From assembly GCF_023887685.1 (NCBI RefSeq), contig NZ_JAMWMR010000001.1:372001-436000 (forward strand): a stretch of DNA of 64,000 bases, in the 5' to 3' direction. Numbering within the stretch: position 1 is the first letter of the stretch; each line of letters opens with the position of its first letter. The notes beneath the pieces were generated by a model that was not told the DNA's origin, made no database searches, and was given only the letters and a program-made list of their open reading frames with translations. Both the position numbers and the translations under genes were made by a program. This document shows positions 54,637-62,050 of the stretch, piece by piece. The DNA comes from Streptomyces macrolidinus (lineage in GTDB: Bacteria > Actinomycetota > Actinomycetes > Streptomycetales > Streptomycetaceae).

Positions 54637-54999
54637 ATGGGCAACGCCTACAACGTCATGGCCGCGACCTGCCCCAGTCGCACCGTTCTGCACCGGATCG
54701 GGGCGCGCTGGACGGTGTTCGTCGTCAACGCACTGGACAACAGGCCGATGCGATTCACCGAACTCAAGGCGCACATCCGGGGGATCACCTCGAAGGCGCT
54801 CACCGAGACGCTTCGCGCGATGGAGTACGACGGCCTGATTTCTCGCACGGAGATCCCCGCACATCCCCCGCATGTCGAGTACGCCCTCACCGACCTCGGA
54901 CGGTCACTGCTGACACCCCTACGCGCCGTCCGGGAATGGGCCGAGAGCCACGTCCCCGACATCGAAAGCGCCCGCGCACAAGCCGATGCGCAACGGTGA
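54637..54999 (+). CDS. HxlR family transcriptional regulator
   Basis: A 120-residue winged-helix protein. CPSRTVLHRIGARWTVFVVN is the N-terminal Cys-containing segment, MRFTELKAHIRGITSKALTE the recognition region, and VEYALTDLGRSLLTPL the wing. HxlR proteins often sense electrophiles or oxidants and control a divergent gene, here the MFS transporter. Confidence 0.92.
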   Translation: MGNAYNVMAATCPSRTVLHRIGARWTVFVVNALDNRPMRFTELKAHIRGITSKALTETLRAMEYDGLISRTEIPAHPPHVEYALTDLGRSLLTPLRAVREWAESHVPDIESARAQADAQR

Positions 55000-55091
55000 C
55001 TCCGTTCGCTTGTCAGGCCGGACGACCCCTCGGTCCCTGACCGTGGCTGTTCAGTCACTTACCGCCGTTCGGCCTGAGGGCAGTCACGTCT

Positions 55092-55862
55092 TCACTTGTG
55101 GGCGCGCAAGAAGGCGGGGATCTCCTCGCGGGTCGGGTAGTTCGGCAGGGGCGCCGGCTTGTCCTGAAGGAACGCGGTGATGACGGCGGCGGCTCGGTCG
55201 TTGTTGTCGTCCAGGCCGTTCCACATGTGGTGTCCGACTCCGGGCATGTGCTGCGTGCGCTGGATGGCGGGGTCGTCGGCAAGGACGGTGGTCGCCCATT
55301 GGCGGACCTGGGAGGAGCACTCGGCGATCATCAGCATCGCGGGGGTCCGGGACTTCCTCAACAACGGTGCGATGGAAGGCGAGTCGGTGACCGTCCGCTG
55401 AATGCGGAGGCTGGCGGCGGGGCTGAAGGAGAAGTTCTGTGCGGTGTCCTCGACGGGGATGCGGTGCGCGTCGCGCGCACAGTAGGCGGACGCGGTGTCG
55501 CTGCCGAGGTCGGCGGCGGTGAAGGCGTTGTCGCCCTCGGCCTGTCCGAGCAGTCCGGTGTCGGGGGTGAGGAGCCCGAGTCGCATGAGGCCGAATGCCA
55601 CGGCGTACCGGGGAACGTGCGTGGATCGCGGTCCGGTCATGGCCGGTGCGAGACCGCGTGCGGACTTTCGGCCCTTGTGCCCGGTGGTGTGGACGGTGGG
55701 GCCGTCCATGGGGCCGGGGTCGGCGATGATCGCCCGATGCAGGCGTGCGGCGATGCTCGGATCGGCCAGGGCTCGGGTGAGCACGACCCCGCCTGAGGAG
55801 AAGCCGAGGATGTCGACCTTGCCCTTGTCCAGGCGGTCGACGAAGGCGGCGAGGCCGCGGAC
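55092..55862 (-). pseudogene. Alpha/beta hydrolase, 5' truncated
   Basis: This frame shows the C-terminal three quarters of an alpha/beta hydrolase: AAFVDRLDKGKVDILGFSSG with the GxSxG nucleophile elbow, then ADPSIAARLHRAIIADPGPM, and the catalytic His in GVGHHMWNGLDD. The N-terminal strands and start codon are missing; upstream of RGLAAFVDRLD the frame runs into antisense of a TetR fragment without homology. The loss is abrupt at about 55862. Confidence 0.8.
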
Positions 55863-56179
55863 ACAGCCACCTGTACACCGTGCTGTTCGGTGGTGTGCAG
55901 TCCTTCGCCCCAGGGGAGGTCGGCGCCAGGGACCCGATCCGTCCGCTCCTCGCGGCGATCGATCGCGCCTTGACGGCGTCCGTCCTCGCAGGCGAAGCGA
56001 CGTCGATCGCCCTGTCGATCTGGGGGACCCTGCACGGGCTCGTGACGCTCGAACTGGCCGGGGCCCTCGACGCCGCCACGGCCGAGGCCGCCTTCCGGTC
56101 GACGATTCACGCCACGTTGCGAGGATGGACGACCCCGGAGGTGTTCCGCAGCCTTCGCGAAGCCGAACTCGCTCCCTGA
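55862..56179 (+). pseudogene. TetR-family regulator, 5' truncated
   Basis: The frame reads HSHLYTVLFGGVQSF then LSIWGTLHGLVTLELAGALD and ends at TGA 56177-56179. This is the C-terminal ligand domain of a WHG-type TetR regulator; the whole HTH is absent. It begins exactly where the opposite-strand hydrolase loses its N-terminus, so one deletion removed the start regions of both genes and their shared promoter. Confidence 0.8.
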
Positions 56180-56348
56180 CAGGACCAGTTCGACTGCACG
56201 ACGCCGCGGGGGCGTACGGGTGGCCGGACAGCACAACGCCCCGTTCGGCCAACTGCCGGGCGGGGCTCTGTAGTTGGTGCTGGCCTGCGACTACGCCGTC
56301 ATGCGTCCTTTCCCGCGCGCCTGTTCTCGCCCACGTCCCGGAAGCGGA

Positions 56349-57776
56349 TCAACTGATCGTCCGCGGCAGCCGCAGGCTCAGGGCGATCGTCAGGGCCACG
56401 CCGGCGAGTTGGGTCAGCAGCGTGATCACCAGTGCGTCCCTCATGCCGATCGCGGGCACCAGGGCCAGGAAGAGCGAGCCGAGCGTCGCCACGCCCAGTG
56501 CCATCGCCGACTGCTGGGTGGTGGCCATCACGCCGCTGCCGACCCCCGCCCGCGCCGACGGCACCTCGGACAGCACGATCCGTAGCAGGACAGGGAGTTG
56601 GAGCGACTGGCCCACCCCGGCCACCGCTGCCCCCGGCAGCAGTTCCACCACGCCGAGATGGGGCCACGAGCGCCAGGCCGCGAGCGCGATCAGCGCCAGA
56701 CCGGTCGCCTGGAGCAGCCCGCCCGCGGTCACCACCCGGGTGCCGAAGCGGGCGATCAGCCGGGGCCCGTACAGGGAGACCACGAAGAACGTCGTCGCCA
56801 ACGGCGCGAGCGCGAGACCCGCGGGCACCGGACCCAGCCCGGCACCCTGCTGCAACGCCACCGCGATCACGAACATGAACCCGCTGAAGCCGATACAGAA
56901 CGGCACGATCATCACCAGCCCGCGCCGCAGCGACACCAGCGCGAACAGGCTCGGCGGCACCAGCGGCGTCCGGCCCAGCCGGTCCTCGCGGCGCTCCACG
57001 GCGTAGAACGCCCAGGCCGCGAACGGGAACGCGGCCAGCGTCGGCCAGGTCCACAGGGGCCAGCCCGCCGCGCGGCCCTCGGTGAGCGGCACCAGCAGGG
57101 TCAGCAGCGACAGCGCGAGCAGCACGGTACCGGCGCGGTCCACCGGCTCCGGGCGCGGCGAGCGGGTCTCCGGAACGGCGCGCGCGGCGAGGGCCAGGCC
57201 GACGAGCACCACGGGGAGGTTGACGAGGAACACCGAACGCCAGCCGGTGCCCGCGATGTCCGCGGCCACCAGCAGCCCGCCGAGGATCTGCCCGGCCACC
57301 ATGGACAGTCCGGCCGTCGCGCCGTACAGGCTCATCGCCTTGGCGCGGCGCTGCCCGGCGGTCGCCGCCTGGATGGTCGCGAGCACCTGCGGCAGCATCG
57401 CCGCGGAGGCCGCGCCCTGTGCGACGCGTGCGACGACCAGCGTCCAGGCGTCCGGTGCGAGGCCGCAGGCCAGCGAGGTCAGCCCGAAGGCCGCCATGCC
57501 ACCGAGGAAGAACCGTCGGCGGCCGAAGAGGTCGCCCAGCCGGCCGCCGAGGACGAGCAGCACGGCGTACGCGACCCCGTACCCGGCGACGACGAGTTCG
57601 AGGAGGGCCTCGCTCGCGTGGAGGTCCTTGCCGATCGTCGGCAGGGCGACGTTGACGATGAAGAAGTCGACGAGGGGGAGTGCCGCGCCCAGCAGCACGG
57701 TGAACAGTCCGAGCCCGCTCAGCCGGGTGGTCGTCACCGGGGAGCGGACCGCAGGGGAGGTGAGAGTGTCGGTCAC
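56349..57776 (-). CDS. MFS transporter, DHA2 (14-helix) type
   Basis: A 475-residue drug:H+ antiporter-like permease starting with GTG 57776. LPLVDFFIVNVALPTIGKDL is the family's first helix, GRLGDLFGRRRFFLGGM is motif A, and VARVAQGAASAAMLPQVLAT motif B/C region. Fourteen hydrophobic helices are apparent. It is divergent from an MmyB-type XRE regulator with two palindromes in the gap, so that regulator probably controls it. Confidence 0.9.
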   Translation of the reverse strand: MTDTLTSPAVRSPVTTTRLSGLGLFTVLLGAALPLVDFFIVNVALPTIGKDLHASEALLELVVAGYGVAYAVLLVLGGRLGDLFGRRRFFLGGMAAFGLTSLACGLAPDAWTLVVARVAQGAASAAMLPQVLATIQAATAGQRRAKAMSLYGATAGLSMVAGQILGGLLVAADIAGTGWRSVFLVNLPVVLVGLALAARAVPETRSPRPEPVDRAGTVLLALSLLTLLVPLTEGRAAGWPLWTWPTLAAFPFAAWAFYAVERREDRLGRTPLVPPSLFALVSLRRGLVMIVPFCIGFSGFMFVIAVALQQGAGLGPVPAGLALAPLATTFFVVSLYGPRLIARFGTRVVTAGGLLQATGLALIALAAWRSWPHLGVVELLPGAAVAGVGQSLQLPVLLRIVLSEVPSARAGVGSGVMATTQQSAMALGVATLGSLFLALVPAIGMRDALVITLLTQLAGVALTIALSLRLPRTIS

Positions 57777-57803
57777 ACCACGAGCCTGGACCGATCCCCA
57801 GCG

Positions 57804-57833
57804 TGGTACCAGAGTGTCCTTGTCCTGGTACCA
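57804..57833. promoter_or_regulatory. Paired TGGTACCA palindromes
   Basis: TGGTACCA occurs at 57804-57811 and 57826-57833, centres 22 bases apart (two helical turns), between a divergent MFS gene and an MmyB-type regulator. Candidate operator bound cooperatively by the regulator. Confidence 0.6.
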
Positions 57834-57876
57834 GCAGTACCTGGCAACAGGGTCCGCGTGGCGGCAGTCTGGAGGA

Positions 57877-58842
57877 ATGACGACCATGGTGCGGGAGACG
57901 GCGGCGGTGGAGACTGCGGCGACGGCGGCGGTGGAGACGGCGGCGGTGGATGTCCCGGAGGACCGGACGGGGGAGGGGCCGACGCAGCGCGCAGGCGAGA
58001 TCCGACGGCATGAACTGGCCGCGTTCCTGCGGCATCGTCGCGAGCACCTCTCCCCCGAGCAGGTCGGGCTGCCCCGTGGCCGGCGCCGCCGCACCCCGGG
58101 GCTGCGCCGGGAGGAGATCGCGCAGCTCTCCGCGGTCGGCGTCACCTGGTACACCTGGCTGGAGCAGGCCCGTGACATCAAGGTCTCCGCGCAGGTCCTC
58201 GACGCACTCGCCCGCGCCCTGCTGCTCGACGCCAGCGAGCGGGCGCACCTCTTCCAACTGGCCGGAGCCACGGACCCCGCCCCCGGCGCCTCCTGCCCGT
58301 CGGTCACCGCCGCTCAGCGCGCGCTGCTGGAGCAACTCGAGCCGATCCCGGCCTGTATCCAGAACAGCCGGTACGACATCCTCGCCTACAACCGCACCTA
58401 CGGGCTGCTGCTGTGCGACCTGGAGACGGTCCCGCCCGCGGACCGCAACTGCCTGGTGCTGTGCTTCACGAACGCGGACTGGCGGGCCTCGCTCCACGAC
58501 CCCGAGGAGGTCATGCGAGTGATGGCGGCCAAGTTCCGTGGCTCGATGGCCGGTCATCTCGGCGAGCCCGCCTGGAAGTTGCTGCTCAAGCGGCTGATGG
58601 CGGAGTCCGCCGAGTTCCGCGCGGTCTGGGAGCGACACGAGGTGGTGGGCAGCCGCGGCAGGCGGAAGCAGTTCCGCAACGCCCACGTGGGGCTGGTGGC
58701 CGTGGACCACACGGACCTGTGGCTGGGCCCGCACCAGGGGCCGCGCATGGTCACGTACCCGCCCGCCGACGACGAGTCGCGCGGGAAGCTCGAGAAGCTC
58801 CAGGCCATCGCGCTGGAGCGGGGCGTACCGCCAGGCCGGTGA
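57877..58842 (+). CDS. XRE-family regulator with MmyB-like ligand domain
   Basis: A 321-residue regulator from ATG 57877 after GGAGGA; the long open frame upstream is antisense to the MFS gene. Residues 1-45 are an Ala/Glu-rich extension with imperfect repeats of VETAA. The HTH contains ELAAFLRHRREHLSPEQVGL and RRTPGLRREEIAQLSAVGVT. The MmyB domain has ACIQNSRYDILAYNRTYGLL. Neighbouring MFS genes on both sides are likely targets. Confidence 0.9.
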   Translation: MTTMVRETAAVETAATAAVETAAVDVPEDRTGEGPTQRAGEIRRHELAAFLRHRREHLSPEQVGLPRGRRRRTPGLRREEIAQLSAVGVTWYTWLEQARDIKVSAQVLDALARALLLDASERAHLFQLAGATDPAPGASCPSVTAAQRALLEQLEPIPACIQNSRYDILAYNRTYGLLLCDLETVPPADRNCLVLCFTNADWRASLHDPEEVMRVMAAKFRGSMAGHLGEPAWKLLLKRLMAESAEFRAVWERHEVVGSRGRRKQFRNAHVGLVAVDHTDLWLGPHQGPRMVTYPPADDESRGKLEKLQAIALERGVPPGR

Positions 58843-58845
58843 GGC

Positions 58846-60300
58846 CTACGCGGAGATGCCCGCCGCCTCCCGTACCTCCGTCGACTCCAGGCGCGCGGCG
58901 GTCCGTTCGGCCGTACGCCTGCCCCAACGGCCCGTGGTGAGTGCGCCCAGGGCCAGGACCGCGAGGCCGCAGGCCACGAGGATCCACCAGCCGGGGCGCG
59001 CGGCGGCGACGAAGGCGTCGCGGTACGGCGAGGAGCCGATGCCCGAGGCCAGCACCGCGCCGACCACCGCGACCCCGAGGGTCTGGCCGAGCTGGCGGCT
59101 CGTGGAGGCGACGGCGGCGGCGACCCCGGCCTGGGCGCGGGGCATCCCGGAGACGGCCGTGTTGGTGATCGGGGCGTTGACGAAGCCGAAGCCGATGCCG
59201 AACAGCACGTACCCGACGCACAGCGTCACGTTCGACGTCTCCGCCTCGAACGCGGCGAACAGCACGGCGCTCGTGGTCATCGCGCAGCCCGCGATCAGCA
59301 GGGGCAGGCGCGGGCCGCGGGTGCCGACCAGCCGGCCGGACAGCGGCGCGCACAGGAAGGTCGGCACGGCCATCGGGAGCATCCACAGGCCCGCGTGCAG
59401 GGCGTCCAGGCCGCGCACGTTCTGCAGGTAGAGCGTGGACACGAACAGGAAGCCGCCGAGCGCCGCGAACGCGGTGACCGCGATCACCGTGGCCCCGCTG
59501 AACGGTGCCGAGTGGAAGAAGCGCAGATCGATGAGGGGTTCGGCGCGGCGCGGCTCGTAGTACAGCAGGCCCAGGAGGGCCGCGAGCGCGACCGTGGCGA
59601 ACGGCACGAGCGTGGCCGGGCCCGCGTGCGGGGCCTCGATGATCGTGTACGTGAGGCTGCCGAACAGGGCGATCACCAGTACCTGGCCGACCGGGTCGGG
59701 GCGGCGGGGCTTCGGCGCCCGGGACTCCGGGATGAAGCGCAGGGTGAGCAGGATGGCCGCGAGGCCGACCGGGAGGTTGACCCAGAAGATGGAGCGCCAG
59801 CCGACGGACTCCACCAGCAACCCGCCGACCAGCGGGCCCGCGGCCATGGATATGCCGACCACGGCTCCCCACACACCGATCGCGCGGGCTCGTTCGCGCG
59901 CGTCGGTGAAGGTGTTCGTGATGATCGACATGGCGACGGGGTTGAGCATCGAACCGCCCACCGCCTGCACCATGCGGAAGGCGACGAGCGACTCCAGGTC
60001 GGGGGCCAGCGAGCAGAGCAGGGAGCCCAGGCTGAAGACGACGAGACCCGCCATGAAGACGCGTTTGCGGCCGATCCGGTCGGCGGTGGAACCCGCGAGC
60101 ATCAACAGCGAGGCCAGGACGAGCGTGTACGCGTCGATCGTCCACTGAAGCCCGGCCACGCTCGCGTGCAGTTCTCTCTGCATCGAGGGCAACGCCACGT
60201 TCAGGATCGTGTTGTCGAGGCTCACGATCAGCAGGCTCATACAGCAGATCGCGAGGACCAGCAGGCTTCGTCGTCGGCTCGGCTCCGGCATGCGCCTCAT
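58846..60300 (-). CDS. MFS transporter, EmrB/QacA-like
   Basis: A 484-residue 14-helix permease. LIVSLDNTILNVALPSMQRE is the DHA2 helix 1 motif, LAGSTADRIGRKRVFM is motif A and SMAAGPLVGGLLVESVGWRSIFWVNLPVG covers helix 5 and the loop. It ends three bases from the end of the convergent XRE gene. A likely multidrug exporter; substrate unknown. ATG 60291 (MPEPSRRR) is an alternative start. Confidence 0.9.
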   Translation of the reverse strand: MRRMPEPSRRRSLLVLAICCMSLLIVSLDNTILNVALPSMQRELHASVAGLQWTIDAYTLVLASLLMLAGSTADRIGRKRVFMAGLVVFSLGSLLCSLAPDLESLVAFRMVQAVGGSMLNPVAMSIITNTFTDARERARAIGVWGAVVGISMAAGPLVGGLLVESVGWRSIFWVNLPVGLAAILLTLRFIPESRAPKPRRPDPVGQVLVIALFGSLTYTIIEAPHAGPATLVPFATVALAALLGLLYYEPRRAEPLIDLRFFHSAPFSGATVIAVTAFAALGGFLFVSTLYLQNVRGLDALHAGLWMLPMAVPTFLCAPLSGRLVGTRGPRLPLLIAGCAMTTSAVLFAAFEAETSNVTLCVGYVLFGIGFGFVNAPITNTAVSGMPRAQAGVAAAVASTSRQLGQTLGVAVVGAVLASGIGSSPYRDAFVAAARPGWWILVACGLAVLALGALTTGRWGRRTAERTAARLESTEVREAAGISA

Positions 60301-60397
60301 CGTACGCCCACTTCAATAGTGCGTCTAACTAATGACCACTACACGATCAGGTGCTCGTCAGCGCCGAGTACCCCTCGCCGTACGGGACAATGGGTTC

Positions 60398-61555
60398 ATG
60401 TCCACGCCCATGCCCACGCCCACGATGAACTCGACCTTGCGGATCGGCCCGCACGCCGTTCAGCCGCCCGTCGTCCTCGCGCCCATGGCCGGGATCACGA
60501 ACGCGCCGTTCCGCACCCTGTGCCGGGAGTTCAGCGGCGGCAAGGGCCTCTTCGTGAGCGAGATGATCACGACCCGGGCGCTGGTCGAGCGCAACGACAA
60601 GACCATGCAGCTCATCACGTTCGACGCGAGCGAGAAGCCGCGCTCCATCCAGCTCTACGGCGTGGACCCGGCGACCGTCGGCAAGGCCGTCCGCATGATC
60701 GTCGAAGAGGACCTGGCCGACCACATCGACCTGAACTTCGGCTGCCCGGTGCCGAAGGTGACCCGCAAGGGCGGCGGGTCCGCGCTGCCGTACAAGCGGA
60801 ACCTGCTGCGGGCGATCCTGCGCGAGGCCGTGAGCGGCGCGGGCGACCTCCCGGTCACGATGAAGATGCGCAAGGGCATCGACGACGACCACCTCACCTT
60901 CCTCGACGCCGGACGGATCGCCGTCGAGGAGGGCGTCACCGCCATCGCGCTGCACGGCCGCACCACCGCCCAGCACTACGGCGGCACGGCGGACTGGGAG
61001 GCGATCGCGCGGCTGAAGGAGCATGTGCCCGAGATCGCGGTGCTCGGCAACGGCGACATCTGGTCGGCCGAGGACGCGCTGCGGATGGTGCGCGAGACGG
61101 GCTGCGACGGCGTGGTGGTCGGGCGCGGCTGCCTGGGGCGGCCCTGGCTGTTCGGGGACCTGGTGGCGGCGTTCGAGGGGCGCGACGACTTCGCCCGCCC
61201 GGCGCTGCGCGAGGTCGCGGACGTCATGGTCCGGCACGCCACCCTGCTCGGCGAGTGGATCGGCGACGAGGCACGCGGGGTCATCGACTTCCGCAAGCAC
61301 GTGGCCTGGTACCTCAAGGGCTTCGCGGTCGGCTCGGAGATGCGCAAGCGGCTCGCGATCACGTCGTCCCTTGCGGAACTGCGGGCCGGGCTGGACGAAC
61401 TGGACCTCGACCAGCCGTGGCCTGCGGGCGCCGACGGGCCCCGGGGTCGTACGTCCGGCAACAACCGGGTGGTGCTCCCGGACGGCTGGCTGAAGGACCC
61501 GTACGACTGCGCGGGCGTCGGCGAGGACGCGGAGCTGGACACCTCCGGGGGCTGA
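60398..61555 (+). CDS. dusB: tRNA-dihydrouridine synthase DusB-like
   Basis: A 385-residue flavoenzyme. VLAPMAGITNAPFRTLCREF begins the TIM barrel, DLNFGCPVPKVTRKGGGSAL contains the catalytic Cys, and AIALHGRTTAQHYGG and VLGNGDIWSAEDALRM are FMN-binding segments. It reduces uridines in the tRNA D-loop. ATG 60398 is preceded by GACAAT ending six bases upstream, a leaderless layout. The C-terminus (about 330-385) is low-complexity and probably not structured. Confidence 0.94.
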   Translation: MSTPMPTPTMNSTLRIGPHAVQPPVVLAPMAGITNAPFRTLCREFSGGKGLFVSEMITTRALVERNDKTMQLITFDASEKPRSIQLYGVDPATVGKAVRMIVEEDLADHIDLNFGCPVPKVTRKGGGSALPYKRNLLRAILREAVSGAGDLPVTMKMRKGIDDDHLTFLDAGRIAVEEGVTAIALHGRTTAQHYGGTADWEAIARLKEHVPEIAVLGNGDIWSAEDALRMVRETGCDGVVVGRGCLGRPWLFGDLVAAFEGRDDFARPALREVADVMVRHATLLGEWIGDEARGVIDFRKHVAWYLKGFAVGSEMRKRLAITSSLAELRAGLDELDLDQPWPAGADGPRGRTSGNNRVVLPDGWLKDPYDCAGVGEDAELDTSGG

Positions 61556-61570
61556 TCCCGGCCCGCGGGC

Positions 61571-61630
61571 GGGGCGTGAACCCGTGAACCAGGTTCGTGG
61601 GGGGCGTGGACCCGTGAACCCGGTCCGCGG
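61571..61630. repeat. Two tandem 30-bp repeats after dusB
   Basis: Bases 61571-61600 and 61601-61630 match at 26 of 30 positions (both begin GGGGCGTG and contain CCCGTGAACC). They lie 16 bases after the dusB stop. Each contains near self-complementary GAACC/GGTTC-type pairs, so they may act as a weak terminator region. Confidence 0.65.
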
Positions 61631-61770
61631 GCGGGGCCCCGCGACCGTCCGCGACACGCCCGGATGCGTGTCCGCATGGTGACATAAAGCCTCCTCAGTT
61701 CGCGTGATTCTCGCCACCCCTGATCGGGGATGCGCTCAGATGAGCGATTGAAGGTCGGCTGCACTTCTCC

Positions 61771-61797
61771 AAGGGGTGGCACTCAGTGCCACCCCTT
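61771..61797. promoter_or_regulatory. 13-bp inverted repeat upstream of ppdK
   Basis: AAGGGGTGGCACT and AGTGCCACCCCTT are perfectly complementary around a single C, or 12 bp with a 3-base loop. It lies 254 bases before ppdK and 216 after dusB. It may be the dusB terminator or a protein-binding palindrome; the position fits either. Confidence 0.55.
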
Positions 61798-61813
61798 GAT
61801 CGTTCATCGATCA
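61797..61813. promoter_or_regulatory. TGATCG-N5-CGATCA inverted repeat
   Basis: A perfect 6-base inverted repeat with 5-base spacer directly after the hairpin at 61771, followed by ATCAAAATCAAACG, a run of DeoR/GntR-like half-sites. A candidate operator for ppdK. Purely seen in sequence. Confidence 0.4.
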
Positions 61814-62050
61814 AAATCAAACGTGCGGGATGGGTGCTCATGTGAGCGTCGAGGGGCGTCTGTGAGGGATGATGTGTTCAAGAAGTGAAAACACGCGGCG
61901 CCAGGTGCTTGCCAAGCTTTGACTTTCGATCCCCTGGCGGACGGGTGGTTGCATGCGCATGACGCGCAAGAGGATGTACGCAGATGCCTTCGATCTGGGT
62001 ATGTTCCTCGCCGTCAGGGCAGCCACCGCGTCTTCGAGGAGTCGGGACCC

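Larger units (their letters stand above)
61631..62050 (+). other. ppdK upstream region
   Basis: 420 bases with no convincing gene. It holds a 13-bp hairpin and a 6-bp inverted repeat (separate entries), followed by an AT-richer stretch around ATCAAAATCAAACG (61809-61822). The ppdK promoter should lie here. A short ATG frame from 61953 has no homology or ribosome-binding site. Confidence 0.5.

Noticed and set aside
53208..55040. 610-residue plus-strand frame over the MFS transporter
   Set aside because: Starts inside the MITE-like element and is antisense to a 12-helix permease; composition is His/Asp/Arg-rich noise.
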